Assembly: GCF_010548275.1 (NCBI RefSeq)
Contig: NZ_JAAGLT010000006.1
Location: 124,001-188,000 of the forward strand
Source of the DNA: Streptomyces sp. SID12488
GTDB lineage: Bacteria > Actinomycetota > Actinomycetes > Streptomycetales > Streptomycetaceae
Length of the DNA stretch: 64,000 bases
Reading direction: 5' to 3'
Shown: positions 44,644 to 52,178 of the stretch, in pieces
Numbering within the stretch: the stretch's first letter is position 1
Layout: each line of letters begins with the position of its first letter
The notes under the pieces: model-generated
The model's input: only the letters and a program-made list of their open reading frames with translations
Databases searched by the model: none
What the model was told of the DNA's origin: nothing
Translations under genes and position numbers: made by a program

Positions 44644-45014
44644 CCGCGGTGTCCTCCTGCAGCCTCAATGGGTTATGAGTTGCATTTATCGGCCCAGAAC
44701 ACCGGGTACGTCAAGACGATGGGCATGAATCTTTTTCACTGACGTAACATGCGTGACGCACAGAACGACGAGCATATGCACCTTTTATGATAATTCCTGA
44801 TTGATTTAGCCCTGGCCGCAAACACTCTCTACGCAAGTGACAGCCGATAGCCCGAGGCGCCGCAGGAGAATATAAGTAGTACTCATTTTGCTCCTCGTGC
44901 GGACTGCACGAGGAGGAGGAAGAGAGGCGGAAGTCGCCGTGCAGAGTCAGCTGTAGGTCGTGGATGCCGTCTCCGGGCGCGGTCGCGTCCGGCGACGGTC
45001 ACCGTTGTCCACGT
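44644..45014. other. AT-rich promoter region of the beta-helix gene
   Basis: 371 bases, markedly AT-richer than the rest of the window between 44690 and 44890 (runs such as CATTTATC, CTTTTTCACTG, TTTTATGATAATT). It should hold the beta-helix promoter. A hairpin at 44891-44915 is listed separately. No gene. Confidence 0.55.
44891..44915 (-). terminator. hairpin downstream of the tnpB remnant
   Basis: 10-bp perfect arms (44891-44900, 44906-44915) with a 5-base loop; on the minus strand it is followed by CAAAATGAG. It would stop transcripts coming from the tnpB remnant. Confidence 0.6.
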
Positions 45015-45530
45015 TTGACTTGCTCCTCGGGCTGAAGCCCGGGGATTCTGGCCTTCTCGTCCGTTGCTGTGCCGCTACGCGGCGCGGGGTCCGGTCGGGA
45101 ATCCGTGGCTTCCTGCTTCGTCGCGCTGCGCCGGGACGAGTCCTGGTCCGACCTGCGCTCCACAGGCTGTCACCGCCACTCCGGCGGCCGTTTTCACGTT
45201 CTTCGCGGCATTGCGGTCACGGTCGTGGACCGTGCCGCAGGCGGCGCAGATCCACTCCCCGATGTTCAGGGGTACGGGGCCGTCCTTGACGCCGCACGCC
45301 GAACAGGTCTGGGAGGTCGGCTCGAACCTGCCGATCTTCACCAGGGTGCGCCCGTACCTGGCCGCCTTGTACTCCAGCACGGCCACGAACTGCGCCCAGC
45401 CCGCGTCGTGCACGCTCTTGGCGAGCCTGGTGCGCGCAAGTCCGTTGACCGCCAGGTCCTCCACACCGATCGCTTCGGCGGCGGACAGGGACGGAGAACC
45501 CGCGAGGCAGACCCCTGAACAGGCTGGGTG
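45015..45530 (-). mobile_element. remnant of an IS200/IS605-group element with truncated tnpB
   Basis: From about 45490 to the stop at 45075 the minus strand reads the last ~140 residues of a TnpB: IGVEDLAVNGLARTRLAKSV holding the second RuvC acid, WAQFVAVLEYKAARYGRTLV, the zinc finger CSACG ... CAACG, and HDRDRNAAKN with the third acid. The first ~230 residues, including the first RuvC Asp, are missing. Beyond the stop lies a typical element right end: the hairpin CCTCGGGCTGAAGCCCGGGG-like stem at about 45025-45044 and a terminal TCAA (45015-45018 reversed). Dead as a transposon; a guide RNA could still be made from the right end. Confidence 0.8.
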
Positions 45531-45537
45531 CGGATTG

Positions 45538-45671
45538 TTGAAGCGCTTCGACGCTGCCACCGGCCCAGCAGGCTGTCAATGTCACGAAGAGAAGAAAGTT
45601 TCTTGGCTTTCACCCCTCTTGTTACGCGAGAAACATGTCACTAACGTTCGCCGCCAGGTGAAGCGCTTCGA
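45538..45671 (+). promoter_or_regulatory. promoter with two identical LacI-type operators
   Basis: The palindromic core GAAGCGCTTC occurs at 45540-45549 and 45660-45669, exactly 120 bases apart, each followed by GAC. Between them is a candidate promoter: TTGTTA (45619-45624), 17-base spacer, TAACGT (45642-45647). The downstream operator overlaps the expected transcript start. Upstream, AAGAAAGTTTCTT near 45593 is another short symmetry. The paired spacing fits looping by a LacI-family tetramer or dimer pair. Confidence 0.6.
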
Positions 45672-45697
45672 CACTCGGAAGGAAAAGGGCAGCCGCC

Positions 45698-46320
45698 ATG
45701 ACCAATGAGTACAACCGCAGAAGCTTCGTCGGCGGAGCCGCCGCCTTGGCAGGGGTCGCCGCGACGACCCCCGTACTCTGCCGACGTGGTGATCGCCGCC
45801 TACCGCGAGCAACGTGACGCGATCCACGCGCACAGCGACCGGAATCCCCCGAGCGGCGTTCGTGTCCTTCGCTGCCCCTGGTGAAGGTGACGGCAGCAGG
45901 CCACAGCCGCGCCTGGCCGGGCGGACGCCTCATCGACACGTCCCTCGGCGGACGGCTGCGGGATCGCAGACACCGAGTGACCCGCGACGCCGACGGGCAC
46001 CTCCTCGGCGTCGAACTCCACGACCCCGGGACCGGGCTCGCCGCGGAGGCGACCCCCCGCTCGCCGGACGGAGTACCCGTGCTCCGCGCCGAGGTGCTCC
46101 TGCGCAACGACGGGGAGGCCACCTCTGCCGGCCCGGGGCGACCCCCTGGCTCGCCCTGGCCCCGCGCGCGCCGGACACCACGCACCTCACGGTCTGGCGC
46201 CGCCCCGGCACCGAGGCCACCGCGGTCCTCCCCCTGCCACGCCTCCCCACCTCCTCGGCTCGGCGGCTTGGCCGCACAGGCCGAGGTGTTCTGCCCCACC
46301 GCACGGTGCCCGAGGCGTCC
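45698..46320 (+). pseudogene. relic of a secreted GH36-like alpha-galactosidase gene
   Basis: ATG 45698 has a good ribosome site (GGAAGGAAAAGGG) and a Tat signal, NRRSFVGGAAALAGVAATTP, but hits a stop after 39 codons. A second frame then gives SADVVIAAYREQRDAIHAHS, and from about 45880 a third piece reads GHSRAWPGGRLIDTSLGGRL, HLLGVELHDPGTGLAAEATP and VPVLRAEVLLRNDGE, which is the N-terminal supersandwich domain of GH36-type alpha-galactosidases. The catalytic barrel is gone. It looks like two deletion joints in a former secreted enzyme gene. Confidence 0.7.
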
Positions 46321-46382
46321 TGAGAGCCCACTCACCACCGGACCAGAGCGCGACTACCGCACCCACGAGAGGACTTGACCGA

Positions 46383-47891
46383 GTGTCAGACACGCAGCAG
46401 GCGGACGCCACCTTCCCCAACCCCGTCATCCCCGGCTTCCACCCCGACCCCAGCATCTGCCGGGTGGGCGACGACTACTACATCGTCTGCTCCAGCTTCG
46501 AGTACTTTCCCGGCATCCCCGTCTTCCACAGCCGCGACCTGCTGCACTGGACGCAGATCGGCAACGCCCTCGACCGGCCGAGCCAGCTCCGCCTGACAGG
46601 CACACCGTCGTCCGGCGGCATCTACGCCCCCACCCTGCGCCACCACGACGGCCGCTTCTGGCTGATCGTCACCAATGTGACCGAGGGCGGCGGCAACATG
46701 CTGTTCAACGCCACCGACCCCGCCGGGCCCTGGTCCGACCCGGTCCACCTGCCCGAGGTCCCCGGCATCGATCCGGACCTCGCCTGGGACGAGGACGGCA
46801 CGTGCTGGTGCACGATCGCCGGGGTCTCGCAGGTCCGCATCGACCCGTACACCGGGGAGACGTTCGGACCGCCGCACCAGCTGTGGTCCGGTGCCCCCGG
46901 CGCCAAGGCTCCGGAAGCACCGCACCTGTACCGGATCGGCGACTACTGGTACCTGCTCATCGCCGAAGGTGGCACCGAGCGCTGCCACGGCGTCTCGATC
47001 GCCCGTGGACGTAAGCCCACGGGACCGTTCGAGCCGTGCCCTGACAATCCGATTCTCACCCACCGCGGCACCGACCACCCCATCCAGAACACCGGCCACG
47101 CGGACCTGGTCCAGCGGCCCGACGGCTCATGGTGGATGGTGTTCCTGGGCGTCCGGCCGGGCGGTGGAAGCCCGGGCTGGCACGTGCTGGGCCGGGAGAC
47201 CTTCCTGGCGCCGGTCGAGTGGGTGGACGGGTGGCCCGTCGTCGGCGAGGTGACACCCGAACTGCCCGCGCCCTCCTGGCCGCTCGTCCCCGGCCCCGCC
47301 GAGGCGGCTCGGGACGACTTCGACCTCAGCGAACTGCGGCCTCAGTGGATCTCCGTACGCGACCGTCCGGCGGAACACTGCACCACCAAGGAACGGTCCG
47401 GCTGGCTGACGCTGCGCGCCCGGGGCGGCTCCCTCGACGAGTTGGACGTCGTGTTCGTCGGCCGCCGCCAGCAGCACCTGACGTGCGAGGTGCGCACCCG
47501 GGTCGACCCGGCGGAAGGCCGCGGCGGTCTCGCCGTACGTCTGGACGAGGAGCACCACTACGAGATCGAGGCATCCGAAGGAGAGGTGCGAGTCCTCAGC
47601 CGTATCGGACCACTGCGCACCGTCATGGGATCCCGGTCCGTACCCGCCGGGCCCGTGGTCCTCGGCGTCCGCGTGACCACCACTCCTCCCCGGGACGCAC
47701 GCACCGGGCCCGACAACCTCACGCTCGGCATCGAGGAACCGGACGGCACGTTCAGCGAACTCGGCGCCCTCGACGGCCGCTATCTGTCGACCGAGGTGGC
47801 CGGCGGCTTCACCGGCCGGGTCATCGGCATGTACGCCGCGTCCGGGACGGTCCACTTCGACTGGTTCGAGTACGAGGCGCTCACCCCCTGA
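46383..47891 (+). CDS. GH43 family beta-xylosidase/arabinofuranosidase
   Basis: 502 residues from GTG 46383 (GAGAGGAC upstream). Five-bladed propeller with general base Asp22 (NPVIPGFHPDPSICRVGDDY), pKa-modulating Asp132 (GIDPDLAWDEDG) and general acid Glu178 (APEAPHLYRIG). The C-terminal ~190 residues are the beta-sandwich common in the GH43_11/12 subfamilies (DDFDLSELRPQWISVRD ... HFDWFEYEAL). No signal peptide, so it probably works on imported xylo- or arabino-oligosaccharides inside the cell. Once followed directly by the GH5 gene; now separated from it by an IS. Confidence 0.92.
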   Translation: MSDTQQADATFPNPVIPGFHPDPSICRVGDDYYIVCSSFEYFPGIPVFHSRDLLHWTQIGNALDRPSQLRLTGTPSSGGIYAPTLRHHDGRFWLIVTNVTEGGGNMLFNATDPAGPWSDPVHLPEVPGIDPDLAWDEDGTCWCTIAGVSQVRIDPYTGETFGPPHQLWSGAPGAKAPEAPHLYRIGDYWYLLIAEGGTERCHGVSIARGRKPTGPFEPCPDNPILTHRGTDHPIQNTGHADLVQRPDGSWWMVFLGVRPGGGSPGWHVLGRETFLAPVEWVDGWPVVGEVTPELPAPSWPLVPGPAEAARDDFDLSELRPQWISVRDRPAEHCTTKERSGWLTLRARGGSLDELDVVFVGRRQQHLTCEVRTRVDPAEGRGGLAVRLDEEHHYEIEASEGEVRVLSRIGPLRTVMGSRSVPAGPVVLGVRVTTTPPRDARTGPDNLTLGIEEPDGTFSELGALDGRYLSTEVAGGFTGRVIGMYAASGTVHFDWFEYEALTP

Positions 47892-47982
47892 GCCGACGCC
47901 GCGTGCCCCCATCGGCCACGTACCGCGCCATCCCCCCACACCCACGAGCGGACCCCGCTCGGTCAACAGAGAAGGATCAAAG

Positions 47983-48130
47983 TTGACATCCTCCCCCTCC
48001 TTTCGGAGGGGGATTCCTACGGCTCGCGCCGTGGGGTTTTCTGCTTCGTCGCAGACCGCCCGCCCGGAGAACTCCGTTGAGGTCTTACACCAGCTCCACA
48101 GACAGACACCGAGAGCCCCTCGGCCAGAAT
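47983..48130 (-). ncRNA. predicted omega (right-end) RNA of the tnpB element
   Basis: In this family the guide RNA spans the 3' end of tnpB and the right end, its guide being the flanking DNA. Here the stems at 47994-48035 lie in the right place, and the guide would start with CTTTGATCCTTCTCTG (minus strand from 47982). The RNA's 5' boundary is a guess. Confidence 0.45.
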
Positions 48131-49222
48131 GTTCTTCGCCGCGTTGACGTCCCGGTCGTGGGTCGTCCCGCAGTTGTCGCACCTCCAGGTACGGACGTTC
48201 AACGGCATCCTGCCCTGCAAGGTGCCGCAGTGGGAGCACAGCTTGGACGAGGGGAACCACCGGTCCACGGCGATCACCTCACGCCCGTACCAGCCTGCCT
48301 TGTACTCCAGCATGGACCGCATCTCGGTCCAGCTCGCGTCCGAGACGGCTCGGGCGAGCGAGTGGTTCTTGACCATGTTGCGTACGGTCAGGTCCTCGAT
48401 CACGATCGTTTGGTTCTCACGAACGAGTCGGGTGGTCAGCTTGTGCAGGAAGTCCCGGCGCCGGTCGGAGATCCGGGCATGGACCTTGGCGGCCTTGCGC
48501 CGGGCCTTGGCCCGGTTGCTCCCGTCACCCTTGGCCTTGCGGGCAAGGTCACGCTGAGCCTTGGCGAGCCGGGCACGGTCCTTGCGCTCGAACTTCGGGT
48601 TGGTGACCTTCTCCCCGGTGGAGAGTGTCACCAGGCTGGTGATCCCGGCGTCGATACCAACGCCCGTGCTGACCGGCCCGGGCATGGCCGGCCTGTCGTC
48701 GCACAGCATCGAGACGAACCAGCGTCCGGCCGCGTCCTGGGACACGGTCACGGTGGACGGTGCTACGCCCTCGGGGAGGGGCCGGGACCACACGATGTCC
48801 AGCGGATCGGCCATCTTCGCGAGAGTCAGCCTGCCGTCACGGAAACGGAAGCCGCTGGTGGTGTACTCGGCGGACTTCCGCGACTTCTTCCGGCTCTTGA
48901 ACGTCGGGTACCTGGCCCGCCTGCCGAAAAAGTTGGTGAACGCCCCCTGCAAGTGCCGGAGCGCCTGCTGCAACGGAACCGACGACACCTCGCAGAGGTA
49001 GGCCAGCTCCTCGGTCTTCTTCCACCCGGTCAGCATCGCCGACGTGGCGTTGTAGTTGACCCGCTCCTGACGCTGCGCCCACGCCTCACTACGGGCGGCG
49101 AGCGCCAGGTTGTAGACCTTCCGCACGCAGCCGAACGTGCGCGACAGCTCGGCTGCCTGCGCATCGGTCGGACAGAAGCGGTACTTGAACGCCCGCTTCA
49201 CATGGCTCGTGGTCACGCTCAC
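48017..49222 (-). CDS. tnpB: TnpB RNA-guided endonuclease, full length
   Basis: 401 residues. The N-terminal HTH/wedge part (VKRAFKYRFCPTDAQAAELS, ALRHLQGAFTNFF) is followed by a RuvC domain with all three acids: Asp191 (GVGIDAGITSL), Glu276 (TIVIEDLTVRNM) and Asp358 (THDRDVNAAKN). The zinc finger is CSHCG (329-333) with CDNCG (348-352). The numbering is close to ISDra2 TnpB (D191/E278/D361), so the nuclease is probably active. TnpB cuts the vacated donor site beside a short adjacent motif and thereby promotes element retention. The Lys/Arg-rich C-terminal tail is usual. Start at 49222 lacks a strong ribosome site. Confidence 0.93.
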   Translation of the reverse strand: MSVTTSHVKRAFKYRFCPTDAQAAELSRTFGCVRKVYNLALAARSEAWAQRQERVNYNATSAMLTGWKKTEELAYLCEVSSVPLQQALRHLQGAFTNFFGRRARYPTFKSRKKSRKSAEYTTSGFRFRDGRLTLAKMADPLDIVWSRPLPEGVAPSTVTVSQDAAGRWFVSMLCDDRPAMPGPVSTGVGIDAGITSLVTLSTGEKVTNPKFERKDRARLAKAQRDLARKAKGDGSNRAKARRKAAKVHARISDRRRDFLHKLTTRLVRENQTIVIEDLTVRNMVKNHSLARAVSDASWTEMRSMLEYKAGWYGREVIAVDRWFPSSKLCSHCGTLQGRMPLNVRTWRCDNCGTTHDRDVNAAKNILAEGLSVSVCGAGVRPQRSSPGGRSATKQKTPRREP

Positions 49223-49370
49223 AAACTAGCGCGGCCACGACTTAAGACCAAACCTGCGGGCCGGAGCACTGCGATCCGCCCTGGCGGCGAAACCCAGCCC
49301 GCTGCCCTGCTCCGCAGGAGCTTCGTTTCCTCCCCCGGCTGAAGCCGGGGGTATCCACGAAGGAGATCTG

Positions 49371-51137
49371 ATGAAGGGAACGCAACACCCCACCCGGTGC
49401 CCGCGCCGCGGTCGCGGCCCCGGCCGTCTGTTCGGCCTCCTCCTGGCACTGGTCGCCGCGATCGGGCTGACCAGCACCACCGCGTTCGCCGTACCGAGCC
49501 ACAACGACGCGTCCCGCGCAGGGCTCCCGCTGGTCAAGCTCGCCGCCGCCCCGATGGACACGGTGGCCGCGATGCAGCCCAGCTGGAACCTGGGCAACAC
49601 CCTCGACGCCATCCCCGACGAGACCTCGTGGGGCAACCCCCTGACCACCAAGGCCCTGTTCGACACCATCAAGGCCCAGGGCTTCCGGAGTGTCCGGATC
49701 CCCGTCACCTGGAGCGGCCACCAGTCCTCCACCGCTCCCTACACGATCGACGCGACATGGATGAACCGCGTCAAGCAGGTGGTCGACTGGGCGCTGGCCG
49801 ACGGCCTCCACGTCGTTCTCAACGTCCATCACGATTCATGGCAATGGCTCGCCACCATGCCCACCGACCACGACAACGTCCTGGCCCGCTTCAAGGCCAC
49901 CTGGACCCAGATCGCGGCCAAGTTCCGTGACTCCCCGCAGGCGTTGCTCTTCGAGAGCAACAACGAGCCGCAGTTCAACAACACCACCGACGCCCAGGGA
50001 ATCCAGTACAACAGCGAACTGAACAGCGCCTTCCACACCGTCGTGCGCCAGTCCGGCGGCAACAACTCGACCCGGCTGCTCATGCTGCCCACCCTGCACA
50101 CCAATGCCGGCCAGGAATTCCTGGACGCTCTGGTCAGCGGGATGAAGTCGCTGAACGACCCGAACCTCGTGGCCACCGTGCACTTCTACGGCTGGTACCC
50201 GTTCAGCGTGAACGTCGCCGGCGGCACGAAGTTCGACGCCACCGCGCAGAAGGACATGACCGACACCTTCACCCGGATCCGCAACACCCTCACCTCCAAG
50301 GGCATCCCCGTCTACCTGGGTGAGTACGGCTTGCTGAACTACCCCGACTACAACCACCCTGCCCGTGTCGAACTCGGCGAGGCGCTGAAGTACTTCGAGC
50401 AGTTCGGCTACGAAGCCCGCACGGCCGGAGTGACCACGGCGCTGTGGGACGCCTTCAACTTCCTGAACCGCACCACGTTCCAGTGGCGCGACCCCGCCAT
50501 CATCAACCAGATCAAGTCGAGTTGGACCACCCGCTCGGGAACGGCCTCCTCGGACCGGATCTTCCTGGCGAAGTCGAGCCCGATCACCGCCGGGACGCTC
50601 ACCCTGAACCCGAACGGCGGTGGCTTCCAGGGGCTTTGGCGGGGCAACACCATGCTCACCCAGGGCCGGGACTACACCGTCTCCGGCAACCAGCTCACGC
50701 TCACGGCCACCGCACTCACCCGGCTGGCCGGCAACCGCGCCTACGGGGTCAACGCGACCGTCGAGGCCCGGTTCAACCGGGGCCTGCCCTGGAAGATCCA
50801 CGTGACCACGTACGACAGGCCGGCCCTCTCCAATGCGACCGGCAACACCAACGGTGTCACCATCCCCACCCAGTTCCGCGGTGACCTGCTGGCGACCATG
50901 GAGGCCACGTACGCCGACGGCAGCAATGCCGGCCCGACGAACTGGACTCCGTACCAGGAGTTCAACGAGGCCTTCTCCCCCGACTACCCGGGCAACGCTC
51001 TCCTGCTCACCTCGAAGTTCGTCAACTCACTGCGGGACAACGTGCAGGCGATGCTCGTCTTCCATTTCTGGAGCGGTGCCACCGTGACGTACCGCGTGAC
51101 GAAGTCCGGAGGTTCGGTGACCGGCATCGTCGGCTGA
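49371..51137 (+). CDS. secreted GH5 endoglucanase with CBM_X2 domain
   Basis: 588 residues from ATG 49371 (GAAGGAGATCTG before it). Signal peptide to about residue 40 (TTAFA). GH5 barrel residues ~60-375: LGNTLDAIPDETSWGNP, acid/base Glu199 in ESNNEPQF, HFYGWYPF, and nucleophile Glu318 in YLGEYGLL. An X2 beta-sandwich at ~390-480 (DRIFLAKSSPITAGTLTLNP, LTATALTRLAGNRAYG) and a further cellulose-binding-like Ig domain to the end. It should hydrolyse internal beta-1,4 links of cellulose or mixed-linkage glucans. Its natural promoter was probably upstream of GH43 before the IS landed 17 bases ahead of the start. Confidence 0.92.
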   Translation: MKGTQHPTRCPRRGRGPGRLFGLLLALVAAIGLTSTTAFAVPSHNDASRAGLPLVKLAAAPMDTVAAMQPSWNLGNTLDAIPDETSWGNPLTTKALFDTIKAQGFRSVRIPVTWSGHQSSTAPYTIDATWMNRVKQVVDWALADGLHVVLNVHHDSWQWLATMPTDHDNVLARFKATWTQIAAKFRDSPQALLFESNNEPQFNNTTDAQGIQYNSELNSAFHTVVRQSGGNNSTRLLMLPTLHTNAGQEFLDALVSGMKSLNDPNLVATVHFYGWYPFSVNVAGGTKFDATAQKDMTDTFTRIRNTLTSKGIPVYLGEYGLLNYPDYNHPARVELGEALKYFEQFGYEARTAGVTTALWDAFNFLNRTTFQWRDPAIINQIKSSWTTRSGTASSDRIFLAKSSPITAGTLTLNPNGGGFQGLWRGNTMLTQGRDYTVSGNQLTLTATALTRLAGNRAYGVNATVEARFNRGLPWKIHVTTYDRPALSNATGNTNGVTIPTQFRGDLLATMEATYADGSNAGPTNWTPYQEFNEAFSPDYPGNALLLTSKFVNSLRDNVQAMLVFHFWSGATVTYRVTKSGGSVTGIVG

Positions 51138-51150
51138 CGGACAGCCCCTC

Positions 51151-51172
51151 GCCCCGGGTGCCCACCCGGGGC
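51151..51172. terminator. bidirectional terminator between GH5 and the lacI relic
   Basis: 10-bp perfect arms (51151-51160, 51163-51172) around a 2-base centre, 13 bases after the GH5 stop. Confidence 0.75.
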
Positions 51173-51194
51173 CCGGGGTTCTCCCCCGCTCCAG

Positions 51195-51633
51195 TCAGCT
51201 CTTCGGTGGGGCCGTGCTCTCGCGGATGGTGAGGGTGGTGGCGATCTCCACGCCCACCTGGGGCACGTCCTCGCCGCGCCCCAGTGCCAGTGCCAGTTCG
51301 GTGGCGGCCACCGCCATCTCCGCCAGGGGCTGGTGGACGGTGGTCAGGGGCGGGTCCACCCAGGCGACGGCCGGTACGTCGTCGAAGCCCACCACGCTCA
51401 GGTCCTTCGACGCCGCGGATGATCTCCACGGCCCACATGCTCTCCATCTCGCGGAAGACGAGCTCCACGAGTTTGCTGCGGTTCTTCGGCGGCTTGCGGT
51501 AGCCGTACCGGTGGATCAGCTCCTCGATGCGGGCCCGCGTCTCGTCCGACACTCCGGACCGGCTGTTGAGCACCTTCGACACGGTGGGCACCGAGACGCC
51601 GGCGGACTCGGCGATGTACGCGATGGTGACCAC
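51195..51633 (-). pseudogene. LacI-family regulator with internal deletion
   Basis: From GTG 51633 the first ~77 residues are an intact LacI DNA-binding part ([40 protein letters not shown], up to AVEIIRGVE). At about 51405 the sequence jumps, out of frame, to the C-terminal part ([50 protein letters not shown]). Roughly 190 residues of the effector-binding core are missing from a ~340-residue family. The in-frame product ends in an unrelated tail, so sugar sensing is lost; a DNA-binding stub could still be made. Likely the former regulator of this island. Confidence 0.85.
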
Positions 51634-52178
51634 CCGCTATCGAGACCGCAGGCTTCGACACCCCCAGGAGTCACGAAAGCATACAACTGGCTTTCGCACG
51701 CCCGGAGAAGAGCCGATCGACACCCCACAAACACGTTCTGAGCAGGCAATAAAGAGTCTGCTCGTTTTCCTGAGAGACACATTCACCACCTCGGTCAACA
51801 ACGACACTTTCGCGCCGTAAGGAGTCACATGTTCCCCGGACTGAAGATCCGTACGAGCATCATCGGGTCCGGCCGAACGGACGGACCGGTGCCAGGCTCC
51901 ACCGGGTGAACATGCCGACGAGGCCGCCCTCGACGACCCTTCACCCACGCTCGTGAACTTCGCCAGGAACCTTGAGCAAGTGGTCACCGATCCTGCGACC
52001 GTCCGACCGTCCGAACGTCTTCCGAGGGGGTCAAACCCCTCCGTTGGCACCACCCCGGAGGCTCCTGGCCCAGACCACTCGGTCAAGTTTCGATCTCCCC
52101 CGCCCGACCGGGCGACAGAAGCGCGTTACCGGCGGTAGGTTCCGGCTGCCACTCCCCACTTCACAGGAGTTCCGCTTC
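51634..52178. other. intergenic region between the lacI relic and the phosphoesterase gene
   Basis: 545 bases. An inverted repeat CGAAAGC...GCTTTCG (51674-51680, 51690-51696) is a candidate operator for the divergent promoters. A strong AAGGAG site precedes ATG 51829, which opens only 26 codons. From ~51912 another frame reads DEAALDDPSPTLVNFARNLE, which looks like a coding fragment I cannot identify. Probably deletion debris. Confidence 0.45.

Larger units (their letters stand above)
47983..49354 (-). mobile_element. IS200/IS605-group element carrying only tnpB
   Basis: About 1.37 kb. The right end (47983, terminal ...GGATGTCAA on the minus strand) carries a hairpin CCCCTCC/GGAGGGG at 47994-48012 and a second small stem near 48013-48035; the left end near 49352 carries a stem CCCCCGGCTGAAGCCGGGGG at 49331-49350. 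There is no tnpA, and there are no inverted repeats or target duplication, as expected for this family. It sits between the GH43 stop and the GH5 ribosome site. GAAGGA ribosome-site-like sequences occur on both flanks (47971 and 49358). Confidence 0.85.
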
